Notes: a model not told the origin generated them from the letters alone. A stretch of DNA of 64,000 nt from Ifrita kowaldi (GCA_013398055.1 VZRS01001501.1:1-64000), one strand, 5' to 3'. Counted from the first letter of the stretch, positions 49,880 through 61,368 are shown. A program made the numbers and translations.

Positions 49880-50888
49880 CTGTGGGACGGCAGGTCAGTG
49901 TCTGCAGTGGAGATTTGCGTCATCTCTGTCTCCAGGCTTTTTTGGTCTTTGGGTTGTTCTGCACCAACACCAGGCATGGCTGTGTCTTTGGGAGCAGTGT
50001 TTGCTGGGCCGGTGTAAGGCTTTATGTTCTTGCCTGGAAGCCAGCTCGGGCCTGACAGTGTTGATACACAGGCATACCCCCTCCCCCAGGTTATTAAAGG
50101 AAAAGGGCCTAGGCTTTCAGGATCTTTGATCAGCACTGGCAGCTTCTCATCGAGCTTAGCTCGGGCCAAATTGGAGAAGTGCCAGAATACAGGGGGGTTT
50201 GGCTCTGCGGATGAGCAGTTTAGGAAATTTATCATGAAAAGGGCTTTACAGAGCCTCTCAATAGGAGAACTGGTTCTCTGTCCCTCCTCGCTGCTGATTG
50301 AGGACCTGCTTAATGGTGCCGTGGGCCCTTTCAACAATTGACTGTCCTGTAGGGGAGTGTGGTATGCCTGTGCTGTGCTTCACCCCCCACTGATTGAAGA
50401 AATCCCTGAGTTTGTGGGAGGTGTAGGCAGGGCCATTGTCAGTTTTAATTTGTTCTGGGACGCCCAAGGTGGCAAACACCAGGAGAAAGTGCTGGGTGAC
50501 ATCTTTGGCCTTTTCTCCTGCGTGAGCCAAAGCAAACACTGCTCCTGAAAATGTGTCAATGGACACATGTATGTATTTCTGCCTACCGAATGCCGGATAG
50601 TGGGTCACATCTGTCTGCCACAACTGGCAGCTGTTGAGTCCTCGGGGGTTAATCCCGGAGCCCAGCGATGGAACTTGGTGCTGCTGGCAGTTGGGGCATG
50701 TGGCCACTATCGCCCTCGCCTGGTCGCGCAGTAGGTGGAACATGCGCACGAGGGCTGGCACATTCTGATGGTAAAAGCTATGGCTCATCTTGGCCTGTGC
50801 AAAGATGTCAGGTATGTTAGCAGTCTGCACAGGCATGGCTAGGGCATCTGCTCTTCTGTTGTCCTCTGCAATGGGCCCTGCGAGGTTG
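49880..50888 (-). pseudogene. ERV pol remnant: RNase H tail and integrase, frameshifted
   Basis: The minus strand encodes an RNase H C-terminal tail (GPIAEDNRRADAL) and then a class II retroviral integrase. The zinc-binding HHCC set is complete (HSFYH and CPNC, spaced H-x3-H-x23-C-x2-C). The catalytic core keeps D-x56-D-x35-E (in WQTDVTHY, KTDNGPAY and SIVERAH). The frame is lost near 50258-50275; the C-terminal DNA-binding part (PLITWGRGYACVS, WLPGKNIKPY) continues in another frame to about 49950. Upstream (higher coordinates), the sequence switches abruptly at 50889 to non-pol DNA, so reverse transcriptase, protease and gag are absent. This is an inactive fragment of an ERVK/alpha-beta-like element. 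Confidence 0.85.
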
Positions 50889-51011
50889 GTAGTATCTGTT
50901 TTGATAGAACAAGGGGAAAAAAACCCTAGAATTTTAAACCAGCCTTTAGCAGACAAAAGAATCAGAATAGATAGATTCCATGTATGGAACTGTTGAAATG
51001 TTGTCAGCATC
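50889..51011 (-). repeat. Non-pol block fused to the integrase remnant; copy of 42672-42794
   Basis: The 123 bp upstream of the RNase H tail match 42672-42794 in the opposite orientation with four differences. They happen to stay open in frame with the integrase, so the long open frame 50258-51010 is a hybrid whose first roughly 40 codons are not from pol. Confidence 0.88.
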
Positions 51012-51520
51012 TTTTTTCATAGAGACTGGATCCCGGAGAACCCGATAGCATGCTGCATTGAAATTGTGGGTCTTCTTGGTGGTGAGGGTCCCCCACCAAA
51101 AATTATAGAATCCAATGGATTAATATATGTTTGGGCAGGTGGGAACACCCAGATGCCACCCTAGAGGAGGGCGAGTTAGACACTGTCCCTTGCAACACTT
51201 TGGATCTGTTGTATCATGTTGCATCACCTGCAGTGCTCTGATGCAGGGTTGGGGAACCCCTTGGTCGGGTCATGGCCCTTTGATGGGCCATGACACCCCC
51301 TCTGCTGTCCCTAATGTGGATATCCCATAGATGCGGCTTTCCTGGGGTGGGGGCCCTACAGCTGATCTGGTCTGCACAGCAGAGGATGGGTGTTAACTGC
51401 CTTTGTCCATAGGCTGTGCCACACACCCAAAACCTCTCCTCCTCCCCACTTTGATGTAGGGGTCTGTTCGAGTTTAGCAGTAGATAAGCCTGGGGCTGTG
51501 GCATCTACTCAGAAGGTGCT
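51012..51520 (-). other. Possible further retroviral remnant, unassigned
   Basis: The minus strand has a 96-codon open frame (51214-51504, with ERFWVCGTAYGQRQLTP) and continuing Pro/Gly-rich readings to about 51030. The cysteine pattern is loosely like retroviral envelope or leader sequence. The position, upstream of pol, does not fit a simple provirus, and I could not assign it. Confidence 0.3.
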
Positions 51521-51639
51521 AGGCTTAATCCTCCTGTGAATGTATTCTTCTCCCCCAGCCCAGACCTGAGTCACTTTATCAACTTGCAGTCCAGGGCCTC
51601 AGTCAAGAGGCCCATTCAGGGTGTGGTGGTCTTCCATGC

Positions 51640-52145
51640 AGCTTTTGTTATAGAGTTTTGCTATTATAGGCAAAAGTCCTTCATGAAGATGTTTAAGCCA
51701 TAAACTACAACATTTCAGTCTCTGACAATGAGCCATAAGGGACTCAATGGCACATAGCATACTAGGCAGCTGCAAGGACTTAGGCCATCAAATACTCCCA
51801 AAATGACTCACAGTGTTACATCATCCATTGTGAAACCTCCTGCCCTTGGGGATGTACTGAGCATTTCCATCTGAACCTGAGCATATATAATCTTTGGGCT
51901 CAGGGACTTCTGGCATCACTTGATGTATCCAGTGGAGGATCAGAACTTCAACAGGACTGCAACCATCATCTGAAAAAGAGGGTGCCAGGTTATACTCTGC
52001 CTTTGTGGGTTAAAACCAGTTTTCTCTGTATCATTGTATTTCTTGTAATCTCTTTAGTAAATTGTAACTCTGACCTGTAAACTCTCTTGAGATAGTTGAC
52101 TGCGGTTCATTCCTCCCACAGGTTTACTTTTAAACTACCACAACA
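51640..52145 (-). mobile_element. LTR of a second, ERVL-like family
   Basis: The minus strand starts TGTTGTGGTAGTTTAAAAG (plus-strand end ...CTACCACAACA at 52145). This sequence and the following CAGGTCAGAGTTACAATTTAC I recognise as an avian LTR type, from memory. A TATA-like element lies at plus 51884-51890. The other end could not be fixed, so 51640 is only a guess. It differs from the LTR at 48966-49269, so the two do not belong to one provirus. Confidence 0.5.
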
Positions 52146-52545
52146 TTAAACTGTTGTAGGCTGGATAAGTAATATGAACAGTACCCTCAAGAGGATTGAC
52201 AGTCTAAGCAAAACAGGTTTAAACCAGGAAGTCACAGTTGGAAACCCTGGGAAATAAATGAGAGGAATTACAAGAATTATTTCTTGTCAGACACTTGCTA
52301 TCAGTTCAGTTACTGCCTGTTTAGTATTATTTGGGCCAGTTGTTCTCACTGCAGTGTCTGGCTTGAAGTCCTCAGTAGATTTTGTCCACAGGTCTTGTTA
52401 AGGGTGGAATTCATCTCACCTAACTGTATTTGTCTGCCAAGGGAGATTTAGTGGAAGGTGGCTGTTCTGCAAGTGACTGTAGACTGAGCTTAAGGAGAAA
52501 ACCTTGGAGAAGAAAGTAATCACATATTTAGGTGGCTAGTGTTAG
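52146..52545. other. PDE1C: Intron 2 DNA between LTR and CR1
   Basis: About 400 bases with no recognised feature. Confidence 0.5.
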
Positions 52546-53950
52546 GTAATCACAGAAACAATTAAGTTGGAAAAGACATCTGAGATCTTTGAGTATAGCT
52601 GACATGGTGGTATTCAGTCATAGGTTGGACTCAATGATGACTCCACCACTCCCTGGCAGCCCATTCCAATATACCCTTTCTGTGAAGAATTTTTTCCTAA
52701 TTTCCAACCTATACCTCCCCTGGTGCAGCTTAAGGCTCTGTCCTCTTTTCCAGTTGCTGGTTGTCTGGTAGAAGAGACTGACCCCCACCTAGCTACAGCT
52801 TCCTTTCAAGGTACTTGTAGAGAATGCTAAAGTAACTCTTGAGCCTCTTCTTCTCCAGGCTAAACAACCCCACCTCCCTCAGCTGCTCTTCATAAGACTT
52901 GTGTTCCAGACCCTTTACCAGCTTCATTACCCTTCTCTGGACCCTCTCCAGCACCTAATGTCCTTCCTAAATTGAGGGGCCTAGAACTGGACACAAGATT
53001 CAAGGTACAGCCCCACTAGTGCCAAGTACAGTGGAAGAATCACTTCCCTGGTTGTGCTAACCACACTATTCCTGATACAGGATAGATTGCCATTGGCCTA
53101 CTTAATCATCTGGACATCCTGCTGGCTCATGTTCAGTCTGCTGTGGGCCAGCAACCACAGGTCCTTTCCCACTGGGCTGCTTTTCAGCCACTCTGCCACC
53201 AGCTGCATGGGGTTATTGTGGCCAAAATGTAGGACTTGGCACTTGGTCTTGTTGAACTTCTATGCTGTTGGTCTCAGCCCATCTATCCGGCCTGTTCAGG
53301 TCCCTCTGCGAGCCTTCCTACCTTCCAGCAGATCAATATTCTGATCCACATTGGTGTAATCTGTGAATTTGCTAATGGCAGACTCAATTTCCTCATCCAG
53401 AGGAATATAGATATTAAACAGGAGTGGGCTCAACTCTTATCCCTTGGGGGATATCACTAGTGACCAGATGCCATCTGGACGCAGCACCATCCACCACCAC
53501 TCTCTGGGCCTGGCCATCCACCCAGTTCTTAACCCAGAGAAGGGTACACCTGTCCAAGCCACAGGCTGCCGGCTTTTCCAGGATTATTCTATGGGAGATG
53601 GTGTCAAAGGCTTTGCTGAAGTCCAGGTAGACAACATCCACAGCCTTCCCCTCATCCACCAGGCAGGTCACCTGGTCATAAAAGGAGATCTAGTTGGCTA
53701 GGCAGGACCTGCCTCCCCTAAATCCATGCTGGCTGGGTCTGATCCCCAGGCTGTCCTGTAGGTCCTGTGTGATCACACTCAAGATGATCTGTTCCATAAC
53801 GTTGCTGGGCACTGAGGTCAGGCTAACAGGCCTGTACTTTCATGGATTTTCCTTTTGGCCCTTCTTGTGGATGAGTGTCATACTTGATAAAATTACAGTC
53901 ATCTAAGACTTCCCTGGCTAGCCAGGACTGATGACAAATGATGAAGAGCA

Positions 53951-53951
53951 N
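53951..53951. other. Unknown base (n), assembly join
   Basis: Single n at the left border of the misplaced 131-bp CR1 block. Confidence 0.95.
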
Positions 53952-54082
53952 CATTTTTACCCTGAGTTTCTGTAAAAGCTCCCTGCTCAGCCAGGCAAGT
54001 CTTATTCCCAGCTGACTCACCTTTTGGCACCTAGGGAAGGTCTGCTCTTGCACCTTGAAGATTTCTTTCTTAAAGTATGTCC
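53952..54082 (-). repeat. 131-bp exact duplicate of 55194-55324, bounded by unknown bases
   Basis: The block is identical base for base to 55194-55324 and has a single unknown base on each side (53951 and 54083). In the CR1 order it encodes a segment (LAWLSRELLQKLR) that should be about 1.1 kb away. It replaces the segment that should encode the conserved LDTHKS...GPDGIHP part of CR1. Confidence 0.93.
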
Positions 54083-54083
54083 N
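54083..54083. other. Unknown base (n), assembly join
   Basis: Single n at the right border of the misplaced 131-bp CR1 block. Confidence 0.95.
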
Positions 54084-54450
54084 CAGCATGGAAGTGGCTC
54101 ATCAGGTTACTAACCGCTTCCTCCTGGAATACACAAGATCGATTCTGTTCCCTGTCTGGGTCTATCACCTTAGGAGGCCAGTTGTCCTGAGGATAACCAG
54201 TCTTACTGTTGAAGACTGAGGCAAAGGTGTGTTAAGTACCTCATCCTTTTCCTTGTCTTTGGTGACTACATTCCCCTCTGCATACAATAAAGAACAGAAG
54301 TTTTCCTTGCCCCTCTCCTTTTGCCATTAATATATTTATAAAAACACTTTTTATTATTATTTACAGAAGTGGCCAGATTAAGATCTAATTGAGTAATTTT
54401 TTTTTTTTTTTGCATGACCTAACAACATCCTTAAACACTTCCTGAACTGC

Positions 54451-55158
54451 TGTTATGAAAGGATGATGTAGGTTTAAATCAGCTCCTGTACTTTTCCCAG
54501 GCCTCTGGCAGCAGGCAATAGCTGTATTGAGGTGGCCAGCACCCCAAAGATCCACTCTTATCCGCAAGTTCTTTAATAACGGCTAATTCAGTCCATTATA
54601 AAATGAATTATTTATTTATAGACACAAAAATAACAGACATAAGACTTAAAACAGACTATTACTACACAGGGATAAGACAAAAGGGGATACTAGTATACAC
54701 ACGGAGTTAAAGGTACCACTAAATTTACAGCTAACCAAGAAATAGTATAACTTAGGATCCAATGTTTCTTACTGCCAATCCTTGAAGGGGTAGACATCAA
54801 ATTCCTTTCTCTCAGTTCCTGGAAAAGTAACCTCAAAAGTTCAAGTCCAGACTTAAGGCAAGCAATCTTCTTGCACGTTCCCAAGGAGTGTGTAAGAGAC
54901 TTCCGCCTCTGTGATAATTTGTATGGGCTTTTATAGACATAAGAACCATGTCTTTTGGTCACTGATGTTTATTTTCCTTTATCTCTTTCCACATCTGCTC
55001 TCATACCAAGATGTGTACTGAGGGCTGGAGCTCAGACTCTCTGGAGCCTGGAGGTGACCTCCTGCTGGGTTGTCTGACTCCTCGCTGAGCTATTAATCTG
55101 ACCGGAGTTCTCTCTTTCAAATGCCCTGGCCATGAGAGAGGGGGGACGTTCTGCCACA
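54451..55158 (-). mobile_element. Solo LTR inserted in the CR1
   Basis: A 708-bp block whose minus strand runs TGTGGCAGAACG...TTTCATAACA is flanked by ACTGC (54446-54450) and GCTGC (55159-55163), a 5-bp duplication with one mismatch. Removing it rejoins CR1 in frame (KKGQA then QEVFKDVVRSC). The minus strand has CTATAAAAG (plus 54928-54936) and AATAAA (plus TTTATT 54611-54616) in promoter-to-polyadenylation order about 315 bp apart. The 5-bp duplication suits an ERVL or ERV1 type. Open frames inside are incidental. Confidence 0.9.
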
Positions 55159-55600
55159 GCTGCCTGTCCCTTTTTCCAAAGATGATACACCCTCATTTTT
55201 ACCCTGAGTTTCTGTAAAAGCTCCCTGCTCAGCCAGGCAAGTCTTATTCCCAGCTGACTCACCTTTTGGCACCTAGGGAAGGTCTGCTCTTGCACCTTGA
55301 AGATTTCTTTCTTAAAGTATGTCCAGCCTTCCTGAGCCCCTCTTGTTTTTAATGGCTGCTTCCCAGGGAACATTCCAAATCAGTGTCCTGAATAGGTCAA
55401 AGTCCACCCTTTGGAAATCCAGGTTTTGTTGATGCCCCTCCTTACATCACCAAGTATTGAAAACTCTTATCATTTCATGGTCTCTCTGCCCAAGACAACC
55501 TTTGAACACATCTCCCACCTGCCCTTGTCTGTTTGTAAGCAGAAGGTCTAGTGGGGTCCCACCTCTGGTAGGCTCACTTAGCCATGACAGGAAGTTACTT

Positions 55601-56806
55601 TCCACACGCTGGCAAGTAGTGATGAGGTGATACCGTTTTTTGAGTACTGTATTTCAAGATAATGAATACAAACAGGAAGAGTGCATGGCAGGGTAGTTCC
55701 ATATTCCATATATGTGACATTGATTCTCGCACTGCTTTGAGCAATCAAATTTCTTATAGCCTTTGGCTTGACCAATTGGGACTTTCAGCTCTGGTCCATT
55801 ATAATTTTGCTGCAGTTTATCTACTTTGATGCTATTTAACTGTGGTTGCTTCTGTGCTGTTACAAAAGTGAATAGATACTGCAGTGTGCAGCACTTTTCA
55901 TTGTTTGCTTTTAGCAGGATAGAGTGGATCTGATGTATTGCATTGTTGTAGATCTTCCTCCAAAACTTAACAAATCAAGGAGAGAAGATGGACTGGCCAT
56001 GCTCTTTAGACCATCCCTGTATTGCTTTTATATATTTATAGCACAGGATATTTATAGTATTTTTTGAGCTTCAAGTGCATACCATTCTAGGATAGCACAG
56101 AGCCTTACATGCTCCTGAATTCTTGCAAATACTGTTATGAATACCTTGGCCTTTGCAGTAAGTCTGTGGCGTGGGTGCATGCATGTTTGTCATTTTTCAG
56201 TACTTGGACATGACTCAGAACAATCTCGCAGCAGCTGAAACATGGCACAACGTTGTTTTCAAACTCTTCCTCCCACTTCAGCTGCAGCCTGTTTCTAGTT
56301 TATTACTACTGACTGCATTGGAGTAGATTCTCTTAATATAATCTACATTCTCTTGATATTATCATATTGGTTTAAATGGACCTTCTGTCAGGGGAAAAAA
56401 ACATTTTGGGACAGCCCTGTGAAAGGAAAGAGGGAACACAAGTTGGAGATACTGGCTGTGTGGTTAAGTTACTCAGTTGACATACAAGAAACTCGTGTTC
56501 AAGTATTTTCACTGAGTTGCCATTTTGCCACTGAGCTTTTCTAGTTCTGGTACAAAAATTGTTACATCAAGTATGTATCAGTCTGAAATACAGACTATGA
56601 ATATTCTTCAGGTGTACACAGTGTAATTTCTTCTAGAGTGCAGAGCCAATAACTGGCATATAATGGATGCAATAAGCATAAAAACCACCTAGATATCCAT
56701 TTGTGCTGGCAGAAAGAATGGAATAAATTTTGTGAGGATTTTTCAAATCACAAGCTAGCAAATTCCTTTTTGTTGTTGGCTCTAGGCTTTCCCAGACACC
56801 TAGTAA
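55601..56806. other. PDE1C: Intron 2 unique DNA
   Basis: No recognised repeat, exon or RNA gene. Confidence 0.5.
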
Positions 56807-57115
56807 CACAGAATCACATAACAGAATCATAGAATGGCTTGGGTTTGAAGGGACCTTAATGATCATCTGCCCCTCTGCCATGTTGGGAACATCTTCCACT
56901 AGAACGGATTGTTCAAAGCCCCATTCAATCTGGCCTTGAACACTTCCTTGGAGGAGAATCTACAGCTTCTTTGGGTAACCTGTTCCAGTATCTCACCACT
57001 CTTACAGTAAAGACTTTCCTCCTAACATCTAACCTTCTCTTTTTTAGTTTAGAACTGTTCTCCCTTGTCTTATCACTATCAAGGATACACTGAAGCAGTG
57101 CCTGGCCAGGTTTTG
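56807..57115 (-). mobile_element. CR1 LINE 3' fragment
   Basis: The plus strand reads the reverse of a CR1 3' terminus (AGAATCATAGAATGGCTTGG, GAAGGGACCTTAATGATCAT) and extends about 300 bp into the ORF2 end; the minus strand has FTVRVVRYWNRLPKEAVDSP. It is 5'-truncated near 57115. Confidence 0.9.
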
Positions 57116-60100
57116 CCACATACTGATACCAATAAATAGGGAAAAGTATTTTTTTTTATTGGCATTAGAGCTCTATAGGTCTTGCAAGAGTAGGTATCTT
57201 GCAAGTAGTTCATAGGTTAAAGAACTCTTAATTTGTGCCTTGCCTTTTGTCCCTTTTTGCATGGGGATGCTCATTGCAAACAGAATCTGTGGAAGGACAA
57301 GCTTTGCTTAATGTGCAAAGATAGTCAGAAAGCAAAGGGATGTTGGGGCATAATATTTAAAAGATTGACATAATGGGCCTCCTGTCCTGTGAGCATTTTG
57401 TGGTAACCCTGTAAATATAAAGAGTAAAGCAGCTGGAAGAGAATTCTACTGCCTGGTGGTAAAAAAAAAAAAAAATCAGCAAAAATTTTATCTCAAGATG
57501 AGAGAAATCAAGAGTAGATATTTCTATGTCTGAAAGTGCTGTAAGAAAGCTGAATTAGTACAGAAATGAATGAGAAACAGCAAGATTATATTGAATAGAC
57601 ATTAATTTTACATTAAGACATACAGAACCAAAGTGTGAGATTTGAAACCATAGGGTTTCTTAAAATCTTTTAAGATGATGATGGAGTATATTTCTTTTCT
57701 TTTTAAAAAAAAAAAACCCTGTCAGAGTAAGACTAATTTTTTGTATTTTTTTTCCTTTTCAATATACAGGATTATTAGAGAAAATGAACTCCTCTTTGGT
57801 AACTGTGCATGTAATAATTTGTTGTCATTCAGATATTAATTTGATTCAGTGAGTGATTTTTAAAGAACATGTGAGTGAATTCCAAAGGGAAATGTATTTC
57901 TCCAGACTGATCGAAAAAATGTGGGGGTTTTTTTCAGTTGGAAAAAGGGAAAATAATTGATGAGAAAAAAGGTTGGCACTCTGTTGAAAATCACAAATGA
58001 TCCTACACTATTTTGATCTAATTGTAGTGCCTGCAAACATTTTAATTAAAACTCTTTTGAAAGAAAGAAGCCACCTCAGAGTCGAGTATCTTATGTATTT
58101 CATTATCCAGTGCTGGTTGGTAGAAGGATGAAATTAAGAGAGCAAACTGAGGCCAAGGGAAGACAAGGTTTTTAGGCAAGATGAAAAGGAAAAGTGATGT
58201 TTCTGAATGTTTAACTCATTTTTCTCATGGGTAGTAGATTTCTGGATATTTTAGATGAGTTCAGTCATTTGGGCTTGACAGATTGTATTACAAAGTGCTT
58301 GGAAATTTCAAAGCTAGTAACTCCAGAAGTGACCATGGAAATAATGTTTTATGTTTCTAATATGCTGTGGCTTTGAATGAGACTGAGTTTGTCTCATTCA
58401 GGCTCCCTGTCACCTTAATACTTGTGTATTCCTATCTCTGTATAAAGGGGCTTCATGCAGAGTGGGGCATTTTGCATCCACAGCAGAATGGCAGAACCTG
58501 CCCCTTGCCTTTTACATGCTTTGGTTTCTGTTTAGGGTTTTGATGTGTGATTTTCTCAGGTGCTCATTGCCTCCAATCCAAATTCTGTCACAGCATGGTC
58601 TTTGGGAAGAGAAGGGGAATAGTTATTCAACCTATATTTGGGATGAACTGTCATTAGATACTTGTAATCAGATTGCATTAACTTTGAAAGGAGGATTATG
58701 AAGGAGAGTTTTGCACAGTGAAAGGCTGATAGGTATGCAGATATTCTAGTAATGTTCTGCTTTGGGATGTATCAAATGAAATATTTACGTGACTAACAGT
58801 CTCAATGTGTTGGAGAGAGGTGACTGCTAAAATAGAAGACAAGTATTTTAGTGTTATTTGTGGTATTGATCTGGACAAAATACTATATGTAACTGCAATA
58901 TTAGTGGCCTGTGCAGTAACAAGTAGAGTCTGGAGGGAGAGGTAGTGTATTTTAATGGACAAAAAGGTGACAGAAAATTAAGAACCCTTTGGAAAAACAA
59001 GTCGGCTGTCAGGTACATTACTCTACTCTTACCTCTTCAACCATCTATAACAGCTGCAAAAACATTACTTCCACAATCCAGAGTAATCAGGTAGTAGAGG
59101 GGTAAACCGCTTCTTTTTGGCATGGAAATAGTTACTAGGTAGAGGAGTAGGGCTTGGAGCTGCTGATTAATCTCTTCAGCTCACATTCTTAATGTTGCAA
59201 ATGTCACTCTTCGTGACCTGCTTGAGTCTGTCGTCCTTTTGTGCTCATGGTTCTGAGATCCAGTTAGACACAGTGTCTGATAACAGCTGGACAGCTGAAG
59301 GAGTGGTCTTTGAAAACATTTCAGCCCTCTCTGAGGGAGATGGATTCTTTACCTCAGGATACTGTTTTTCCCTTACTGGCCCACATGTTGTAGGGAACCC
59401 CTCCAAATTAGGCTGCCTAGGGGAAAATCTGTGCATGTTTGTAAGGATTGGATAGAAGGCTAGGGATCCAGGAAAAGCTTATCTGTCATCTATGAACTGA
59501 ACTCCTTCCACTCTTCTTGTAGTCTCAAAATTGGAGAAGGGTTGTTGCTAGGTAATCTCAGTGTTTGCTTGCAGATAATGACCTACTGGGAGCCATGTAG
59601 CGCATAGATGTGTATGTGCTATTTTCACTCATCTGCTCTATAGAACTTGTCAGCTAAATTTGGGGTTTTCTTCTCAAACCCTGAAATTTTAAAACTGTTA
59701 AATGTTTCAAAAGAAAAAATAGTTTAAAATTTAACTCTTCATATATGTACTAGATGAGGTTTTTTTAAACTTTCATGCATTTTGTGGGAAGAAATTACAA
59801 GCATGTTGAGAAGAGAAAGGGAAAAATAAACAAACTTTCAAGTTAGTTTTACAAAATTTGCATGTGACTCATTTTTAGGGTTGTCTGAAGTGTCTACGCT
59901 CAACATCCAATTTGTGTTCTGTTGTGCTATGGGTGTTTCAAAATGACCTTCTAAAGCCTGTCCAGCTTGTCTAGCACTGTAACAGCTGGACAGAGCACTG
60001 ACACGGCTGTCTCAGGAAAAGGGCAATGATGGGGAAAGGTTAATAGAAGTGGCTGCATGTACACAGTTTTCAGGCCACTCAGTGAGCCTGTCATGTATAT

Positions 60101-60840
60101 AGACAGGCATGAAACATTGCAGTTTCAAGTTAATGCTCAGTGAGGTGAAATTTGGAGACACACCATATCTCATTCTTCTTCAGTTTTACAGCTTAAGTGT
60201 AGATGATCTCCGTAGGCAAAGTAAGAGTGGTTTATGGCATGGATATCTGTTATGAGAGTTTTATACATGTGGGTATCTGCCACTGACTAGCTTTGAAGAA
60301 AGATTTTTGGATAGATTCAGACATTGACCTATATTGGATAGAAGTTCTTGTTTCAGTTTGTGACAACTGGAGAAAGGCAATTCTGGTGCAATGCAAAAAC
60401 AAACTATGAGGGCTTCTTTTATACCAACAAATATAGTTTATAATGAGCTGTAAAGGGAAATTTCATGTCTTACGTAACAAAATAGTTCTTACATGCTTAA
60501 GATCAATTAGGAGATAAAAGGCGATGCTTAGAAGGGCCAACATTGCTTTGGTAATTAGAGTACCTGTGAATTAATATCACACAGATCCACATGACATTTT
60601 TGTCTTCTTAGATGCTTGACCAAGAAACAACTGAACATGGAAACAACTATTTACATTGGACATAGACCTTCTATACTGCAGAGGTTAACTACTCTACTTT
60701 AAAAAAAGCTTTGTTTACTCTTCATGAAGAATTTTATTTGAAACAGAGTAATAAAAAGGCAGAGTTTGCATTTAAAAATTATTCTCTTCCCATCAACGGG
60801 CAGTATTTAAGCTGTTGCCTATAGCTGGTTGTCCCGTTCC
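57116..60840. other. PDE1C: Intron 2 unique AT-rich DNA
   Basis: Homopolymer A runs at about 57460-57474 and 57706-57717. The open frame at 59192-59455 begins with a hydrophobic stretch but has no domain and an equal-sized opposite frame, so it is not called a gene. Confidence 0.5.
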
Positions 60841-60981
60841 GCTATATAAAAGGAGTCGGGGGGATTCTTTTGATAGATTTCTCGGGTGAAAAATAGAGAG
60901 CAAACGTGGCAATATTATATCTGAGAACTATTTATTGATAGGAAAACGGTAAGTATTAATAAAAGGGAATAGAAAAGGGAG

Positions 60982-61052
60982 TAGAGAAGAAAAAAACGAC
61001 AGGGGGGAGTGAGACCGAACTGGCCCTACAGGCGAGCCCCTGCTCCCTCCAA
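60982..61052 (+). repeat. 71-bp exact duplicate of 61575-61645, ending at an unknown base
   Basis: The bases 60982-61052 equal 61575-61645. The copy stops exactly at the unknown base 61053, while the other copy continues. Confidence 0.9.
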
Positions 61053-61329
61053 NCAGGGACAGCGTTACCACAGGATTCTGAGCGCTTTGTCGGCGTCAGC
61101 TCAGCAGACGGAGCATGCGTGTTGCGTAGCTGCAGTGGCAGGCTGGGCGCGATTTTTGAAGAGCAGCAGGCTGCGTGTCCTTTCCATCGCCTGTGGTTAC
61201 AGGCGCGCTCCCGGAACAGCTGCGGTCTTTCAGGGCCGGGACGCGGGGGCTGCGAGCGCAGGCGGCTGCAGGCTGGGGGGCGCGGAGTTGTGCTCTGGGC
61301 TCGTTGCCGCGGGCAACACGGGGAACATG

Positions 61330-61368
61330 GTGGTGGTCACGGCTGGATNGTGGTGGTCCCGGCTGGAT
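61330..61368 (+). repeat. 19-bp direct repeat either side of the unknown base at 61349
   Basis: GTGGTGGTCACGGCTGGAT (61330-61348) and its near-copy with one difference (61350-61368) flank the unknown base. Confidence 0.85.

Larger units (their letters stand above)
52546..55600 (-). mobile_element. CR1 LINE, long degenerate copy with an LTR insertion and an assembly fault
   Basis: The 3' end is near 52546 (plus AATCACAGAAACAATTAAG). Up-coordinate, the minus strand shows the C-terminal region (52600-53000), the RT palm with VYLDFSKAFDTISH and IPQG (53414-53671), the fingers (FIICHQSWLAREV, 53880-53945), the post-endonuclease segment with VVTKDKEKDEVLN (54090-54420), FKDVVRSCKK (about 54400-54440) and AWLSRELLQKLRVKMRVYHLWKK (55165-55260), and linker sequence to about 55600. 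The FADD box reads FTDY, so the RT is dead. A solo LTR occupies 54451-55158, and the block 53952-54082 does not belong where it sits (see findings). Confidence 0.88.

Noticed and set aside
49786..50337. 183-codon open frame as a separate gene
   Set aside because: It is the frameshifted continuation of the integrase (contains PLITWGRGYACVS), followed by non-coding ERV sequence.
50258..51010. 250-codon open frame as a host gene
   Set aside because: It is a hybrid of the 123-bp shared block and retroviral integrase, and the frame is lost before the C-terminal domain.
59192..59455. Secreted protein (hydrophobic start, 87 codons)
   Set aside because: No signal-peptide cleavage context, no domain, an opposite frame of nearly equal length, and no splice sites or UTR evidence.
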